A stretch of DNA of 64,000 nt, taken from NCBI GenBank assembly GCA_964401455.1, contig CAYNYI010000001.1, positions 14,884 through 78,883 on the forward strand, written 5' to 3'. The notes beneath the pieces are model-generated. The model worked only from the letters and a program-made list of their open reading frames with translations, made no database searches and was not told where the DNA came from. The position numbers were made by a program, and so were the translations under genes. Positions 11,043-20,863 of this stretch are shown here, one piece after another. This DNA is from CAYNYI01 sp964401455 (GTDB lineage: Bacteria > Fibrobacterota > OXYB2-FULL-49-7 > CAYNYI01). Positions within the stretch are counted from its first letter, which is position 1, and every line of letters starts with the position of its first letter.

Positions 11043-13952
11043 TTATTTACTGGTTGCCGTATAAACCCCGTCCCATTCTCCTTCGGGAGGCTCCGCCTTG
11101 AACATTTCGCATCTTTCAATAAAAACTCTTGAAGGCCAGGTTTTAACACCGGGTTCATTAAGAAAAGGCTCGAGTTCAAGAGACTTTGTAAATTTATTTA
11201 CAGCCTGATCCCATTCTTTTTTTCTGTAGGCTTCGAGGCCTTCTGAAAAAAGCCCGATACAGTCCTGTGTTTTTTGAGAAATTTCTCCATCCCTGCCCAT
11301 TATTTCAAAAATCTTGACCGGCTTGGATTTTCCGACAACCCTTATCATATCAAGCTCTCTTGTTACAACCGTTCCGCGGGACACTGCTTCAAGAGTTTCT
11401 CCTGAACACATAGAGTAAACCCCGTATTGTTTTGCTCCGGATTCGAGACGCGCCGCGAGATTAACCGCATCTCCCATCATTGTATAGTTCATTCTGACTT
11501 CGCAGCCCATATTACCGGTTACTATTTCTCCGGTATTTATTCCTATTCTCATGTGCATCTCTTTTACAATCTGGGGCCATTTCTCACCTTCCGACGCCCA
11601 TTTTTTTCTTAGCTCAAGAAGCTTTTCCTGCATTGCCACAGCTGTCAAAACCGCTCTGTCCGCATGGTCCGCCATCGGCATCGGGGCGCCGAAAAATGCG
11701 ATAATTGCGTCTCCTTCATATTTATCGAGAGTTCCCTTCTGTGAAAGGAGTATATTGGTCATTCCCGAAAGATATTCATTCAAAAGCTCTACAAGCTTTT
11801 TCGGCGAACCGAGCGCTTCGGAAAAAGTTGAGAAACCCTGTATATCTGTAAAATATGCCGTCCTGATTCCTTCCTCTCCTCCGAGCTCAGGCATTGATTT
11901 TTTCTCATACATCATATCAATCAATTCCGGGGAAATATACTGTTTAAAACTGCTTTGAAGAAATTTTTTGTCCTTCTCCTCGGAAAGGTAACGGTATATC
12001 ATCGCCGCGATAAAGGCGGACATAATCCCCATTATCGGTTTGATTATTTCAAGCCACAAAGAATTATCGCTGAAAACAAAGAATGTAAAGATAACATAAG
12101 AAATCATGAACAGTACGGTGATTACAATTGATATCACCGGCCTGAGGGCCGATGTAAAAACGGCAATGAGAACAGTAAGCAGAAGAAGAACAAGAAACGC
12201 ATCTCCTGAAGTCAAAGTCCTTATATATTTCGAATTCAAAAGGTCATCGACCACTGTTGCATGAATTTCAACACCCGGATAATCACCTCCGAGAGGAGTG
12301 GAAACAATATCAAAAAGAGCGGTGGCAGAAGAGCCGAGAACAAAAACCTTGCCCGCGTAATATTCCTCCGGAATCCTTCCGGCTTTTACGTCATAAAAGG
12401 AAATATACTGATAGGGCTTTTTCGGCGCTCCCTGAAAATCTATCAAAAGGCTGCCCCTTTCATCAACAGGAATTTTAAGATCAGGACCGAAGCCAAGCTG
12501 TTCACCGTTGGAAAGTTTATCTATTTCAGATTTATCAGTACCTAGAAAATCTTCCAGAACCTCGTCTCTCAAAACCATACATTGGTTTATTCTGACTTTC
12601 CCTGCGATTTTTGAAGCGGTAAATTTCTCGCTTATTGTTATTCTGCCTTTGGAATATGCTTCACGAAGCTGTTCTTCGGTTATTTCTTTCAGCTGAAGAA
12701 GCAACGAGAGTGAAAGATCGTAAATCTCATTCTGATTATTTGCGAGCTCAACCAGAGTATATAGCCCGCTTTCTTCTTTAATCAGTCCGGTATTATCTCC
12801 TATCTGAACCGGCTGTCCTTTTGGAAGCCCTTCCAGGTCGCTTACGGTAATGTTTTTAAGATCAAGAATTGAAAGATATGAAACAGATCCGTTCAAATAA
12901 TCAAAATAAACCCCTTTTTCACCTTTAACGAGTACAATCTTTTCTGTAATTGTAAGACTCTGTCCGTCTTTAAGAGACCGCACTTCATCTTTCTTTTTTA
13001 ATAGAGCTTCTGCCATTTGCCATGAAACATCGGGATAACTGGTTTTTAATAAGCCGCTGCTGTCTTTAATGACTCTGAATTTAGGCCCCAGGTTGAGATG
13101 TTTGCCAAGATCTATTTCAATATCGTTCAAGGTAACACCCAAAACCCTCATTGCCGCCTGAAGAGCCAGGGCGGGATAAGTATATCCGTTAAAACCCATA
13201 AGGAGATTTATTCTTCTGATAACACCATCACGCTCCGGTACAACATTAATAAAACCGACCCTATCGGCCGCAGAGGTCAATTCCGGGAAAGAGCCGTCAA
13301 GCACCTGCTTGTTAACAATTTTACCGGAAAGATCTATTAAAAGAGCAGACGATGAAGGGTTCATTTTTTTCCGCCACTTCTCCGTCGTTTTTCTTTCATA
13401 GTCCGATTTAAACTGATAGGCCGTTGTGTCTTCAAGCTTCAACGCATGTATGACATTACCTGATCTTTCAGTATAGTCAACGAAAACAGAATCATAATTA
13501 AAGCGCGATTTAACATAATTAAAGAGCCGGTCACTGTCAGGAATATCAAAGCCGCCGTTTTGTATCAACTCAAGAAATTTATCGCTCTCTTCTTTTCCGA
13601 AGTTTGCGGAAGAATAAAAAATATCGAACAGTACCGCGGCCGCGTTACCCTTTGAGAGATTATAAGCAACCTCGCCTGCATATGAGCGTGGCCATTTCCA
13701 GTAAGGGCCGAGTTTAGAAAAGCTTCTTTCATCAATGTCAACGATAACTATGTTCTCATTGACATATTTTTTTTCATTCGAATATGTGTCAAGCAGGCCG
13801 GAAGGATATTTGAACTGATAACGCAAATCATAGGTTCTCTGTTCAAGACCATACCACAGGTCTCCAAGAATATAAGTATAAGTAAAATTAGCAATGAACG
13901 CCGCGGCTATGCCTATCAGCACACCAAACCCGGATTTTTTTAACAGCTTCAC
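11043..13952 (-). CDS. CHASE2-domain adenylate cyclase with TPR-like tail
   Basis: Probable membrane cAMP synthase. One helix (residues 8-30) is followed by a very long periplasmic region (about 35-580) that begins and ends like a CHASE2 sensor (VDIDERSFSKLGPYWKWPR; VFVLGSSATALFDIVSTPLGGDYPGVEIHATVV) and contains a large insertion. Three helices follow (about 583-650), then a class III cyclase domain (about 685-870). Metal Asp residues are in FTDIQGFS and EGDAIIAFF, and the transition-state Asn and Arg are in GDAVNLAARLE. The Lys of DKYEGD and the Thr of NYTMMGD indicate ATP rather than GTP. The tail resembles a TPR pair. GTG start with a strong GGGGGG ribosome site. Confidence 0.9.
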   Translation of the reverse strand: MKLLKKSGFGVLIGIAAAFIANFTYTYILGDLWYGLEQRTYDLRYQFKYPSGLLDTYSNEKKYVNENIVIVDIDERSFSKLGPYWKWPRSYAGEVAYNLSKGNAAAVLFDIFYSSANFGKEESDKFLELIQNGGFDIPDSDRLFNYVKSRFNYDSVFVDYTERSGNVIHALKLEDTTAYQFKSDYERKTTEKWRKKMNPSSSALLIDLSGKIVNKQVLDGSFPELTSAADRVGFINVVPERDGVIRRINLLMGFNGYTYPALALQAAMRVLGVTLNDIEIDLGKHLNLGPKFRVIKDSSGLLKTSYPDVSWQMAEALLKKKDEVRSLKDGQSLTITEKIVLVKGEKGVYFDYLNGSVSYLSILDLKNITVSDLEGLPKGQPVQIGDNTGLIKEESGLYTLVELANNQNEIYDLSLSLLLQLKEITEEQLREAYSKGRITISEKFTASKIAGKVRINQCMVLRDEVLEDFLGTDKSEIDKLSNGEQLGFGPDLKIPVDERGSLLIDFQGAPKKPYQYISFYDVKAGRIPEEYYAGKVFVLGSSATALFDIVSTPLGGDYPGVEIHATVVDDLLNSKYIRTLTSGDAFLVLLLLTVLIAVFTSALRPVISIVITVLFMISYVIFTFFVFSDNSLWLEIIKPIMGIMSAFIAAMIYRYLSEEKDKKFLQSSFKQYISPELIDMMYEKKSMPELGGEEGIRTAYFTDIQGFSTFSEALGSPKKLVELLNEYLSGMTNILLSQKGTLDKYEGDAIIAFFGAPMPMADHADRAVLTAVAMQEKLLELRKKWASEGEKWPQIVKEMHMRIGINTGEIVTGNMGCEVRMNYTMMGDAVNLAARLESGAKQYGVYSMCSGETLEAVSRGTVVTRELDMIRVVGKSKPVKIFEIMGRDGEISQKTQDCIGLFSEGLEAYRKKEWDQAVNKFTKSLELEPFLNEPGVKTWPSRVFIERCEMFKAEPPEGEWDGVYTATSK

Positions 13953-13967
13953 AGCACCCCCCCTTAT

Positions 13968-15626
13968 CTATTTATTTTTCAAAATTTTTTCCGCGTGTTT
14001 TTTTACAGTATCAGATTCAGCGTCCCCCATCATTCTTCCGATTTCTTTAACCCTTGCCTCATCATCAAGATTTTTTATTTCTGTGACTATCCTGCCCTTC
14101 CTTTCGTTTTTCATAACCATAAGATGAATATCTGATTTTGAAGCTATCTGATGGAGATGGGTGATGCACAGGACCTGCTTATGTTTAGACAGCTTTTTAA
14201 TAAACGAACCTACAGAATTAGCGGTTTCCCCTCCGATACCGGCATCTATTTCATCAAAAACAACCGTAGGAACTCTGTCTTTTCCCGCAAGAATATTTTT
14301 TATAGCCAGCATAACTCTGGATATTTCCCCGCCTGAAGCAGTCCTGCTGAGGCTCTTAAAATCCTCTCCTTTATTGGAAGATATAAGAAATTCTACACGA
14401 TCGGCTCCAGTGCCGGAAAGATACATTTCGGAGAAATCAATCTCTGTTTTGAACGCAGCGCCGGACATGCCAAGCGACGCCAGCGAATCTGTTATCGCTT
14501 TGTCAAGCGAGCCTGCTGTCGTTTTCCTGTTCGCGCTTAATATGCGGGCTTTTTCCAGAGCGTCTTTCTTTAATTGTTCACACTCCTTTTTTAAACGGGC
14601 AATTTCGAATTCAAAATTTTCACCTATATTTATTTCATTTTTCAGAGAATCTCTTAGGGCAATCAACCCCGCGGTATCGGTATTATGTTTTTTCATAAGC
14701 TTTCTTAAAAGCGCGGCCCGATCATTAAGCTCCTCTATTTCAGAGGGATCAAATGACAAGTCTGACAGGCAAGCTGAAGCTTCTGAGGACAAATCCTCTA
14801 ACTCATAAATAACACTTTCAAGCCTTTTGTCCCAATCTTTAAATTTAGGATCTGTTTCCAGTATTTCTTTTAATGCGTTTTTACCTCGCGAAATCAAAGT
14901 GAGAGCTCCGCTGTCTTCTTCTGAAGTAATGTCTCTGAGAGAAGAGCATGCCTCACCTATTTTTTCCGAATTATTAAGTACAGAAAGCTTGTTTTCGATT
15001 TCATCGTATTCGTTCTCCGACAAAGAAGCCTTTTCGAGCTCATCATAAACCCATCGGTTATAATCAGCCTTTTTCTTGAGTTCTGCCTCCCTGCCTTCCG
15101 TTTTTTTCAAGACTGCTTCTTTATTTGTTAAAACTTCAAAAACTTCTTTATATTTTTTTCTAGTCACGATGTCACCGGAAACGGAGTCAAGAACCTCAAT
15201 GTGTACATCAGGATTCAAGAGATACTGATGCTCATGCTGACCATGAATATCAACGAGCCATTTGCCAATTGAAGAAAGAAGAGACAGAGGAACTTTCTCG
15301 CGGTTTATCATACATTTATTAGTTCCCTTTTTGTTTATTTCCCTTCTTATAATTATTTCCTCTTCACAAGGAACCTCTGCTTTATTCAAGAGATCGCGAA
15401 CAGCGCTGTCTTTTTCCAAAAGAAAAACGCCCTCAACAAAAGACCTCTCTTCTCCTGACCTTATGGAGTCTGTGTTAGCCCTTTCGCCTAAAAGTAGTGA
15501 CAATGCGCCGATTATTATTGATTTCCCGGCACCCGTTTCTCCGGTAATAGAAATAAACCCGCGCTCAAAATCGGTTTCAAGCTCTTCTATCAACGCATAG
15601 TTGCATATAGATATAGACCTAAGCAT
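13968..15626 (-). CDS. recN: DNA repair protein RecN
   Basis: SMC-like ATPase acting in double-strand break repair. Walker A is GETGAGKSIIIG near residue 30, and the arms form a long coiled coil (about 150-350). The C-terminal part has the ABC signature (LSRTASGGEISRVMLAIK) and Walker B (VPTVVFDEIDAGIGGETA). I choose the ATG at 15626 because MLRSISICNYALIEELE matches the family N-terminus. An in-frame GTG at 15647 would add seven residues and overlap nadK. The 552 aa length is normal. It lies in the leftward run with nadK upstream and the cyclase downstream. Confidence 0.94.
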   Translation of the reverse strand: MLRSISICNYALIEELETDFERGFISITGETGAGKSIIIGALSLLLGERANTDSIRSGEERSFVEGVFLLEKDSAVRDLLNKAEVPCEEEIIIRREINKKGTNKCMINREKVPLSLLSSIGKWLVDIHGQHEHQYLLNPDVHIEVLDSVSGDIVTRKKYKEVFEVLTNKEAVLKKTEGREAELKKKADYNRWVYDELEKASLSENEYDEIENKLSVLNNSEKIGEACSSLRDITSEEDSGALTLISRGKNALKEILETDPKFKDWDKRLESVIYELEDLSSEASACLSDLSFDPSEIEELNDRAALLRKLMKKHNTDTAGLIALRDSLKNEINIGENFEFEIARLKKECEQLKKDALEKARILSANRKTTAGSLDKAITDSLASLGMSGAAFKTEIDFSEMYLSGTGADRVEFLISSNKGEDFKSLSRTASGGEISRVMLAIKNILAGKDRVPTVVFDEIDAGIGGETANSVGSFIKKLSKHKQVLCITHLHQIASKSDIHLMVMKNERKGRIVTEIKNLDDEARVKEIGRMMGDAESDTVKKHAEKILKNK

Positions 15627-15631
15627 ATTTC

Positions 15632-16495
15632 TTACCGATCCGGACACCAGCCCAGTTTATTTCTTAAAAGCTGAGAATATTCAATCATAGGAAGGCTGAC
15701 AATCAGAGTCTCATATTCTGATTTTTTAACAATAACCCTGTCTCCCATTTTAAGAGTAACCCCTTTTTTACCGTCAGCCGAAACCATCGCCTGCACTCGC
15801 GATTTCTTGATCGTAACTTCAAGCTCTTTATCAGAAGGAAAAATCACCGGTCTTTCAGTAAGAGAATGGGGAGAAATCGGATTCAGAAGAAAACAATCCA
15901 GAGACGGATAAAGTATCGGCCCCCCGCATGAAAGGGAATAGGCCGTTGATCCGGTAGGCGTTGAAATAATTATCCCGTCGGCATTATAGGACCCAAGGAG
16001 ATCATTTTCCAGATTAACGGAAAGATTTACAACATTTCCGCCCTTTCTGTATATAACAACTTCGTTTAAAGCCGAATCACAATATATTTCTTTTTTACCT
16101 CTAAAAACTTTTGTCTCAAGCCGCTTCCTTCTGCTTAGTCGTGTTTTGTTTTCCAAAACCATTTTAATTTCATTTTTAAATTCCGAGAGAGAAAACTCAG
16201 TGAGAAAACCAAGTTCTCCTATATTAAGACCGATTATCGGAATTTTTCTTTTAAGAACCATGGAAGCAGCCGAAAGAAGCGTACCGTCCCCGCCCACAGA
16301 GATAATAAAATCTGCTTTTTTTTGAAACTGGGTATCGGAATAATATTTATATCCCGGGATTCTGTGTCTTTTTAAAACTTCATGAAAAAAAACATCGCAT
16401 TCAATGCCGGAAAGAACTGACGAGATTTCAGAGACAGCCGCTTTGATTTCCTTTTTCCTGCTGAAGCCTATTATTCCAAAACTCTTCCTGTTCAT
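15632..16495 (-). CDS. nadK: NAD kinase
   Basis: Phosphorylates NAD+ to NADP+ in the cytoplasm. The GGDGTLL motif near residue 69, the NE/D pair (ALNEVVIYR) and the glycine-rich TPTGSTAYSLSCGGP segment are all intact. At 287 aa it has the standard length. The start codon directly abuts the stop of the AroA-like gene, with no intergenic base, so translational coupling is likely. The nadK-recN order is common in bacteria. Confidence 0.95.
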   Translation of the reverse strand: MNRKSFGIIGFSRKKEIKAAVSEISSVLSGIECDVFFHEVLKRHRIPGYKYYSDTQFQKKADFIISVGGDGTLLSAASMVLKRKIPIIGLNIGELGFLTEFSLSEFKNEIKMVLENKTRLSRRKRLETKVFRGKKEIYCDSALNEVVIYRKGGNVVNLSVNLENDLLGSYNADGIIISTPTGSTAYSLSCGGPILYPSLDCFLLNPISPHSLTERPVIFPSDKELEVTIKKSRVQAMVSADGKKGVTLKMGDRVIVKKSEYETLIVSLPMIEYSQLLRNKLGWCPDR

Positions 16496-17896
16496 TTAAG
16501 CCCTGGTCTTTCTGCCGTTTACCGATTTAATTAAAGAACTGTATTCGATGTTTTCATTCTTTACATCCTTAAGAACACTTTTCCCCCGACAGCAGCAGGC
16601 CGCTGCAAAAAAAGCCGTTGAAAGGGGACCTGAGTTTCTGCAGAAAAATTCTGAGCCGTCATAATCTTTTTTTCCTCGCAGAACAATACCGTCTTCAATT
16701 TCGCCTGTTGAAACATCCATATTCCTGAGATTAAAAACCGTAGCAGAAATTAAATCGGGATTGTTGTTACGCAAACCTTCAGCGTTTCTTATTACAGTTT
16801 CTCCTTCGGCAAAAGACGCCGCGATGGAAACCAGAGGGATTTCATTAACAATAAATGCCGAGTCCTCACCACCGATTTTTCTTCCCTTTAGACGGCTTGT
16901 TGAGGAAACAATGTCAGCGGTCAGTGCCCCACCGGCAACACTGCGGTTTTTAAAAGAAATGTCCGCGCCCATTCTTTTTAATATAGAAACGATTCTCGAC
17001 CGTGTTGAATTTATATTAACTCCCTCGACAGTAATTCCTGAGTTTTTCAAAATAATTGACAACACAACAAGATGAGCGGCATAATTAAGATCACCGGGAA
17101 CAGAAACGGTTTTAAAAGCCGGTATTTCTCCTCCATAAACAATGACTGTTTTCGGTGTTTTCCCCTGAGACTCAGTCAAACTTTTCTTTTTCTCGATTTT
17201 CCTGATTCTTTTTGCAAGTTCGTCATTTTCTTCGGGATCATCCTCCACGCTTTGACTAAAAGAGGACCTTTTTACCTCACATGAAAACTTCTGATATTCA
17301 AGAATCCTCTCCAAGGTATCATTTCCCGGGCCATCTTCCGAAAAAACGCTTTTTCCTCTTGCAAATAAAAAGGTCAAAAGAACAAAATTTTTAACTAGCT
17401 CATCCGGCGCGGAAAGCTTAATCTCGGCTCCATAAACCATTGATGGTTTCAATAACAGAGTAAATTCATTATCGTTAAAAACTGCACCAATGCCAAATTT
17501 TTTCATATACGGTTTAAGCCGCGCATAATATCTATAAACTTCCTGTGAATGGAAATAAAAAATGGTTTCCCTTTTTTGCAAAAGGGTATACGCGAATAGC
17601 CCCCCGGTATTTTCATCAATAAAATCGAGGTCGATTCTTAAAGGGGTTTTTGAATCCTCAGGAACTGATTCAACCCTCGTTTTATCTTCCGATATTTCTA
17701 TTTTCGCTCCAAGTTTTTTATAAATATCAAAAATTCTCGCCGTCTCGATGTTAATGTCTGAAATGCCGAAATTTTCAAGAACAGCTTCTGATTTGCAAAA
17801 GAGTCCGATGGAGAATGCTTTTAACGCAAAAAAATTGTCTCTCACGCAGCGAAATTCGCCTCTAATAAAATTTATTCCGTTCTGCTCTATATTCAA
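16496..17896 (-). CDS. Degenerate EPSP synthase (AroA) homologue, probable pseudoenzyme
   Basis: The fold is that of 3-phosphoshikimate 1-carboxyvinyltransferase: PGDLNYAAHLVVLSIIL, INSTRSRIVSILKRMGADI and NEIPLVSIAASFAEG align with family motifs. Catalytic positions are lost. The N-terminal PGSKSxSNR loop reads IRGEFRCVRDN, the SSQ phosphate loop is absent, DEIP has become NEIP, the KESDR loop has become NNNPD, and the DHRxAM motif near the C-terminus reads NSGPLSTAF. A charged linker sits at about 215-250. The TTG start shares bases with the tyrA stop (TTGA) and follows an AGGACCAGGGA ribosome site. It may regulate or scaffold aromatic synthesis, or bind another ligand. No true aroA is visible here. 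Confidence 0.75.
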   Translation of the reverse strand: MNIEQNGINFIRGEFRCVRDNFFALKAFSIGLFCKSEAVLENFGISDINIETARIFDIYKKLGAKIEISEDKTRVESVPEDSKTPLRIDLDFIDENTGGLFAYTLLQKRETIFYFHSQEVYRYYARLKPYMKKFGIGAVFNDNEFTLLLKPSMVYGAEIKLSAPDELVKNFVLLTFLFARGKSVFSEDGPGNDTLERILEYQKFSCEVKRSSFSQSVEDDPEENDELAKRIRKIEKKKSLTESQGKTPKTVIVYGGEIPAFKTVSVPGDLNYAAHLVVLSIILKNSGITVEGVNINSTRSRIVSILKRMGADISFKNRSVAGGALTADIVSSTSRLKGRKIGGEDSAFIVNEIPLVSIAASFAEGETVIRNAEGLRNNNPDLISATVFNLRNMDVSTGEIEDGIVLRGKKDYDGSEFFCRNSGPLSTAFFAAACCCRGKSVLKDVKNENIEYSSLIKSVNGRKTRA

Positions 17897-18993
17897 TCCC
17901 TGGTCCTCGCTGTAAAATGGTTTTTATTCAATCTTTTTACGACTTCCGCCGCTTCTTCCGCTGTTTCAAAGCCTAACCTTATTGTTCCGCCTTCACCCTC
18001 GCGCACCTTAACAACTTCTATATCTTTTATATTTATATCTGAAAGAATTTTTGAAATCGAAAATATAATTCCGGGCTTGTCCTCACAAACAACCATCACT
18101 TCAGAGAGAGGTTTTAAAAACCCTTTACGGTTATGCGAAATCTCCTCCCGGCTAACCCTTGCTTTGTCAAAAAGAGATTGTGCCCCGGGTTTTCCGATTT
18201 CTTTTTTTAAATTTTCAAGCTCTGAAACATATTGATCAATAAAAAAAGAAATCTCTTCAGAATTTGTCAAAAGGATGTCTTTCCACATAGAGTATGGAGA
18301 AGAAGCTATTCTCGTGAGATCTCTAAAACCTCCGGCGGCCAGCTTGGTATATTCACCGAAACGGTCTTTCCTGCCTGCAACTGTATTCATAAGGCATACA
18401 GCTGCGGCCTGAGGAAGGTGTGATATTCCCGCCGTTCTTTTGTCATGCGAGACTGGATCCATAACTAAAAGAATAGATCCGAGAGATGTACAAAAAGCTC
18501 CGAGTTTTTGAACTTTATCCTCAGGACACTTATCACATGGAGTTAAAACATAAACGGCATTCTGATACAAAAAAGGGTCCGAGGCCTGCAAACCGCTCCT
18601 CTCCGATCCTGTCATCGGGTGTCCACCTATAAAGACCGGACCGTCTGTAAAAAACTCAGAAGCTTTTTCCATTATCGTTTTTTTAGTGCTTCCTATATCG
18701 GTGATTATCGCATTCGGATCAATCAGGTTTTTCAGGTTGCCAAGCTCGGAAATTAGTTTTATAATTCTGCTTATGGGGGTACATAAAACAATAAGGTCCT
18801 TTCCCGGAAGTATTTTTTCAATATCTTCGTATTCACACGCTTCGTCAATCAAAGACATTTCTTCCGCTTTGTCAAGCGAATCTTTTCTTGAGACACCTGA
18901 AATCATAGCTTTGGGAAATTTACGCCGCACAGCCTGCGCTATCGAGCCGGACATCAAACCCATACCGATTAATAAGATATTTTTAAAAGGCAT
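17893..18993 (-). CDS. tyrA: Prephenate dehydrogenase with C-terminal ACT domain
   Basis: Oxidises prephenate (or arogenate) toward tyrosine. The Rossmann motif is GMGLMSGSIA (residues 10-19). The catalytic-site stretch GGHPMTGSERSGL near 125 and the SHLPQAAA segment near 195 are typical of TyrA. An ACT domain occupies about 298-366 (VMVVCEDKPGIIFSISKILSDINI) and probably gives feedback control by tyrosine. It is coupled to the AroA-like gene by a TTGA overlap. In relatives a tyrA-aroA pair or fusion is common, which makes the degenerate partner notable. Confidence 0.92.
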   Translation of the reverse strand: MPFKNILLIGMGLMSGSIAQAVRRKFPKAMISGVSRKDSLDKAEEMSLIDEACEYEDIEKILPGKDLIVLCTPISRIIKLISELGNLKNLIDPNAIITDIGSTKKTIMEKASEFFTDGPVFIGGHPMTGSERSGLQASDPFLYQNAVYVLTPCDKCPEDKVQKLGAFCTSLGSILLVMDPVSHDKRTAGISHLPQAAAVCLMNTVAGRKDRFGEYTKLAAGGFRDLTRIASSPYSMWKDILLTNSEEISFFIDQYVSELENLKKEIGKPGAQSLFDKARVSREEISHNRKGFLKPLSEVMVVCEDKPGIIFSISKILSDINIKDIEVVKVREGEGGTIRLGFETAEEAAEVVKRLNKNHFTARTRD

Positions 18994-19006
18994 AAATGCG
19001 AAGTGG

Positions 19007-19342
19007 TTACTGAGAATAATTTATTTGACCGGCTTTCCCAAGAATAACGAAGTTTTTTCCCCAAACAATATCGTTACTCTTTAGAAAACGAACAACGTTC
19101 ATTTTTAACATTTTGCTGTTGAGAAGTTTCCCGGCACTGCTCATGAGAGCGACTTCGGTTTCTCCCGTCTTCGGATTATTTTCAAAACCGCCTATTTCTA
19201 TAAGAAAATTCCCGCACGGACTCTCGAAAGACTTCATTTTTCCATCATCCGCGATTATAGTAAACGAAAGAAAAGCACAGAAAAAAACCGAAATAGCGAC
19301 CGGAAGAATAAATTTTAGATCTTTAATACTAAGCATACTCAT
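19007..19342 (-). CDS. Hypothetical secreted protein (111 aa)
   Basis: Not recognised. A hydrophobic segment at about residues 11-31 (FILPVAISVFFCAFLSFTII) looks like a signal peptide or membrane anchor. The remaining 80 residues are predicted mostly beta, with an ESPCGNFLIEIGGF motif and a single Cys. Two in-frame ATGs (19342 and 19336) could start it. It ends 13 bases before tyrA begins and may share its transcript. Sited between gatA and tyrA with no functional hint. Confidence 0.55.
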   Translation of the reverse strand: MSMLSIKDLKFILPVAISVFFCAFLSFTIIADDGKMKSFESPCGNFLIEIGGFENNPKTGETEVALMSSAGKLLNSKMLKMNVVRFLKSNDIVWGKNFVILGKAGQINYSQ

Positions 19343-19376
19343 TTGTAAAATATAATTAATGTTTCTGCGGCATTAA

Positions 19377-20822
19377 TCAGAAATATCCGTTGTCAGAGAT
19401 TATCTTTTCCAGCGACAACGCAGTATCAAGCATTGCTTTTTCCTGAAAAGCTTTGCCTATCAGCTGAAGACCGAAAGGAAGTCCGTTCTTTTTCCCGCAG
19501 GGAATAGACATCCCCGGCAGCCCGGCAAGATTCACTGATATAGTATAAATATCTGATAAATACATTGAAAGCGGATCCGATTTTTCACCTCTTTTAAAGG
19601 CGATATCGGGCATTACCGGGCCCATAATAAGATCACATTTTTTAAACGCTTCCTGAAAGTCCCTTAAAATCAGGGTTCTTATTTTCTGCGCTTTAAGATA
19701 GTAAGCATCATAATACCCGGCACTCAAAACATAAGTTCCAAGCATAATCCTTCTTTTTACTTCTTCACCAAAACCCTCATCACGTGTTTTGCTGTACATA
19801 TCTATTAAATCTTCGGAGTCCTTTGTCCGGTAACCGTATTTTACACCGTCATATCTCGCCAGATTTGAGGAGGCCTCCGCAGTGCAAATAATATAATAAG
19901 CCGCTATCGCATATTCTGTGGACGGAAGATCTATTTTAATCACTTCTGCGCCGGCTTTTTTAAGCTCAGAGGAGATTTCTTCTATTCTGTTTTTAATTTC
20001 CGGGGCAAGCCCTTCGTTAATATATTCTGAAGGTATACCAAGAACCTTACCCTTTAGAGACAGCTCTCTTTCGGCAGGAAAAAAATCCGGGACGGTGCCG
20101 CTATAGGAAGTGTTGTCCCTGGGGTCATGGCCCGAAATCGCCTGAAGAAGCAAAGCCGAATCTGTTACGTCTCCGGACAAAGGTCCTATTTGGTCAAGAG
20201 AGCTCGCAAAAGCGACAAGGCCGTATCTTGAAACCCTTCCGTAAGTAGGCTTTACACCGACAACGCCACAGCATGCAGCAGGCTGTCTTATTGAGCCTCC
20301 CGTATCCGAACCGAGACTTAAAACAGAAATTCCGGCGCCGGTTACCGCCGCGGATCCTCCACTTGAACCGCCCGGGACGTATTCGGAGTTGTGGGGGTTT
20401 TCAGTTGGTCCGTAAAAAGACGTTTCCGTAGATGAACCCATAGCGAATTCATCCATATTTGTCTTTCCTATAATTATCGCGCCTTCTTGTTTTAGTCTCT
20501 CAACAACATGCGCATCATAAACCGGCTCAAAACTACCAAGCATTTTTGAGCCACACGAAGTCCGGATGCCCTTTGTACAGATATTATCTTTAACAGAAAC
20601 CGGGATTCCACCAAGAAGACCTGTTTTTTTCCCGGATTCATTTTCTTCGTCGAATTTTTCTGCCTCCTTGAGAGCCTTTTCCTTCATTAAAAGAACATAT
20701 CCGTTAAGATTTTTTTCCGCTTCTATTTTTTCAAAAAGACCGGAAACAAAGTCAGCGGACTTAATCTCTCTGTTTTTGTAGGCTTTTTTAAGCTCGTGAG
20801 CTTTCATTGTTTTAATTTCCAT
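19377..20822 (-). CDS. gatA: Aspartyl/glutamyl-tRNA amidotransferase subunit A
   Basis: Glutaminase subunit of GatCAB, which turns Glu-tRNA(Gln) (and Asp-tRNA(Asn)) into the amidated forms. The amidase signature is intact: the catalytic Lys in GGIPVSVKDNI, then the GGSSGGSAA and SDTGGSIRQPA Ser residues of the Ser-cis-Ser-Lys triad. I favour the ATG at 20822 (MEIKTMKAHELKK), giving 481 aa; the ATG at 20807 is also possible. gatB and gatC are not adjacent, so the complex must be encoded at separate loci. A TTATCAACA nonamer lies just upstream at 20861-20869. Confidence 0.93.
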   Translation of the reverse strand: MEIKTMKAHELKKAYKNREIKSADFVSGLFEKIEAEKNLNGYVLLMKEKALKEAEKFDEENESGKKTGLLGGIPVSVKDNICTKGIRTSCGSKMLGSFEPVYDAHVVERLKQEGAIIIGKTNMDEFAMGSSTETSFYGPTENPHNSEYVPGGSSGGSAAVTGAGISVLSLGSDTGGSIRQPAACCGVVGVKPTYGRVSRYGLVAFASSLDQIGPLSGDVTDSALLLQAISGHDPRDNTSYSGTVPDFFPAERELSLKGKVLGIPSEYINEGLAPEIKNRIEEISSELKKAGAEVIKIDLPSTEYAIAAYYIICTAEASSNLARYDGVKYGYRTKDSEDLIDMYSKTRDEGFGEEVKRRIMLGTYVLSAGYYDAYYLKAQKIRTLILRDFQEAFKKCDLIMGPVMPDIAFKRGEKSDPLSMYLSDIYTISVNLAGLPGMSIPCGKKNGLPFGLQLIGKAFQEKAMLDTALSLEKIISDNGYF

Positions 20823-20863
20823 ACTGATTCTATCAACTCCAAAATACAAGTTTCAACAATTTA

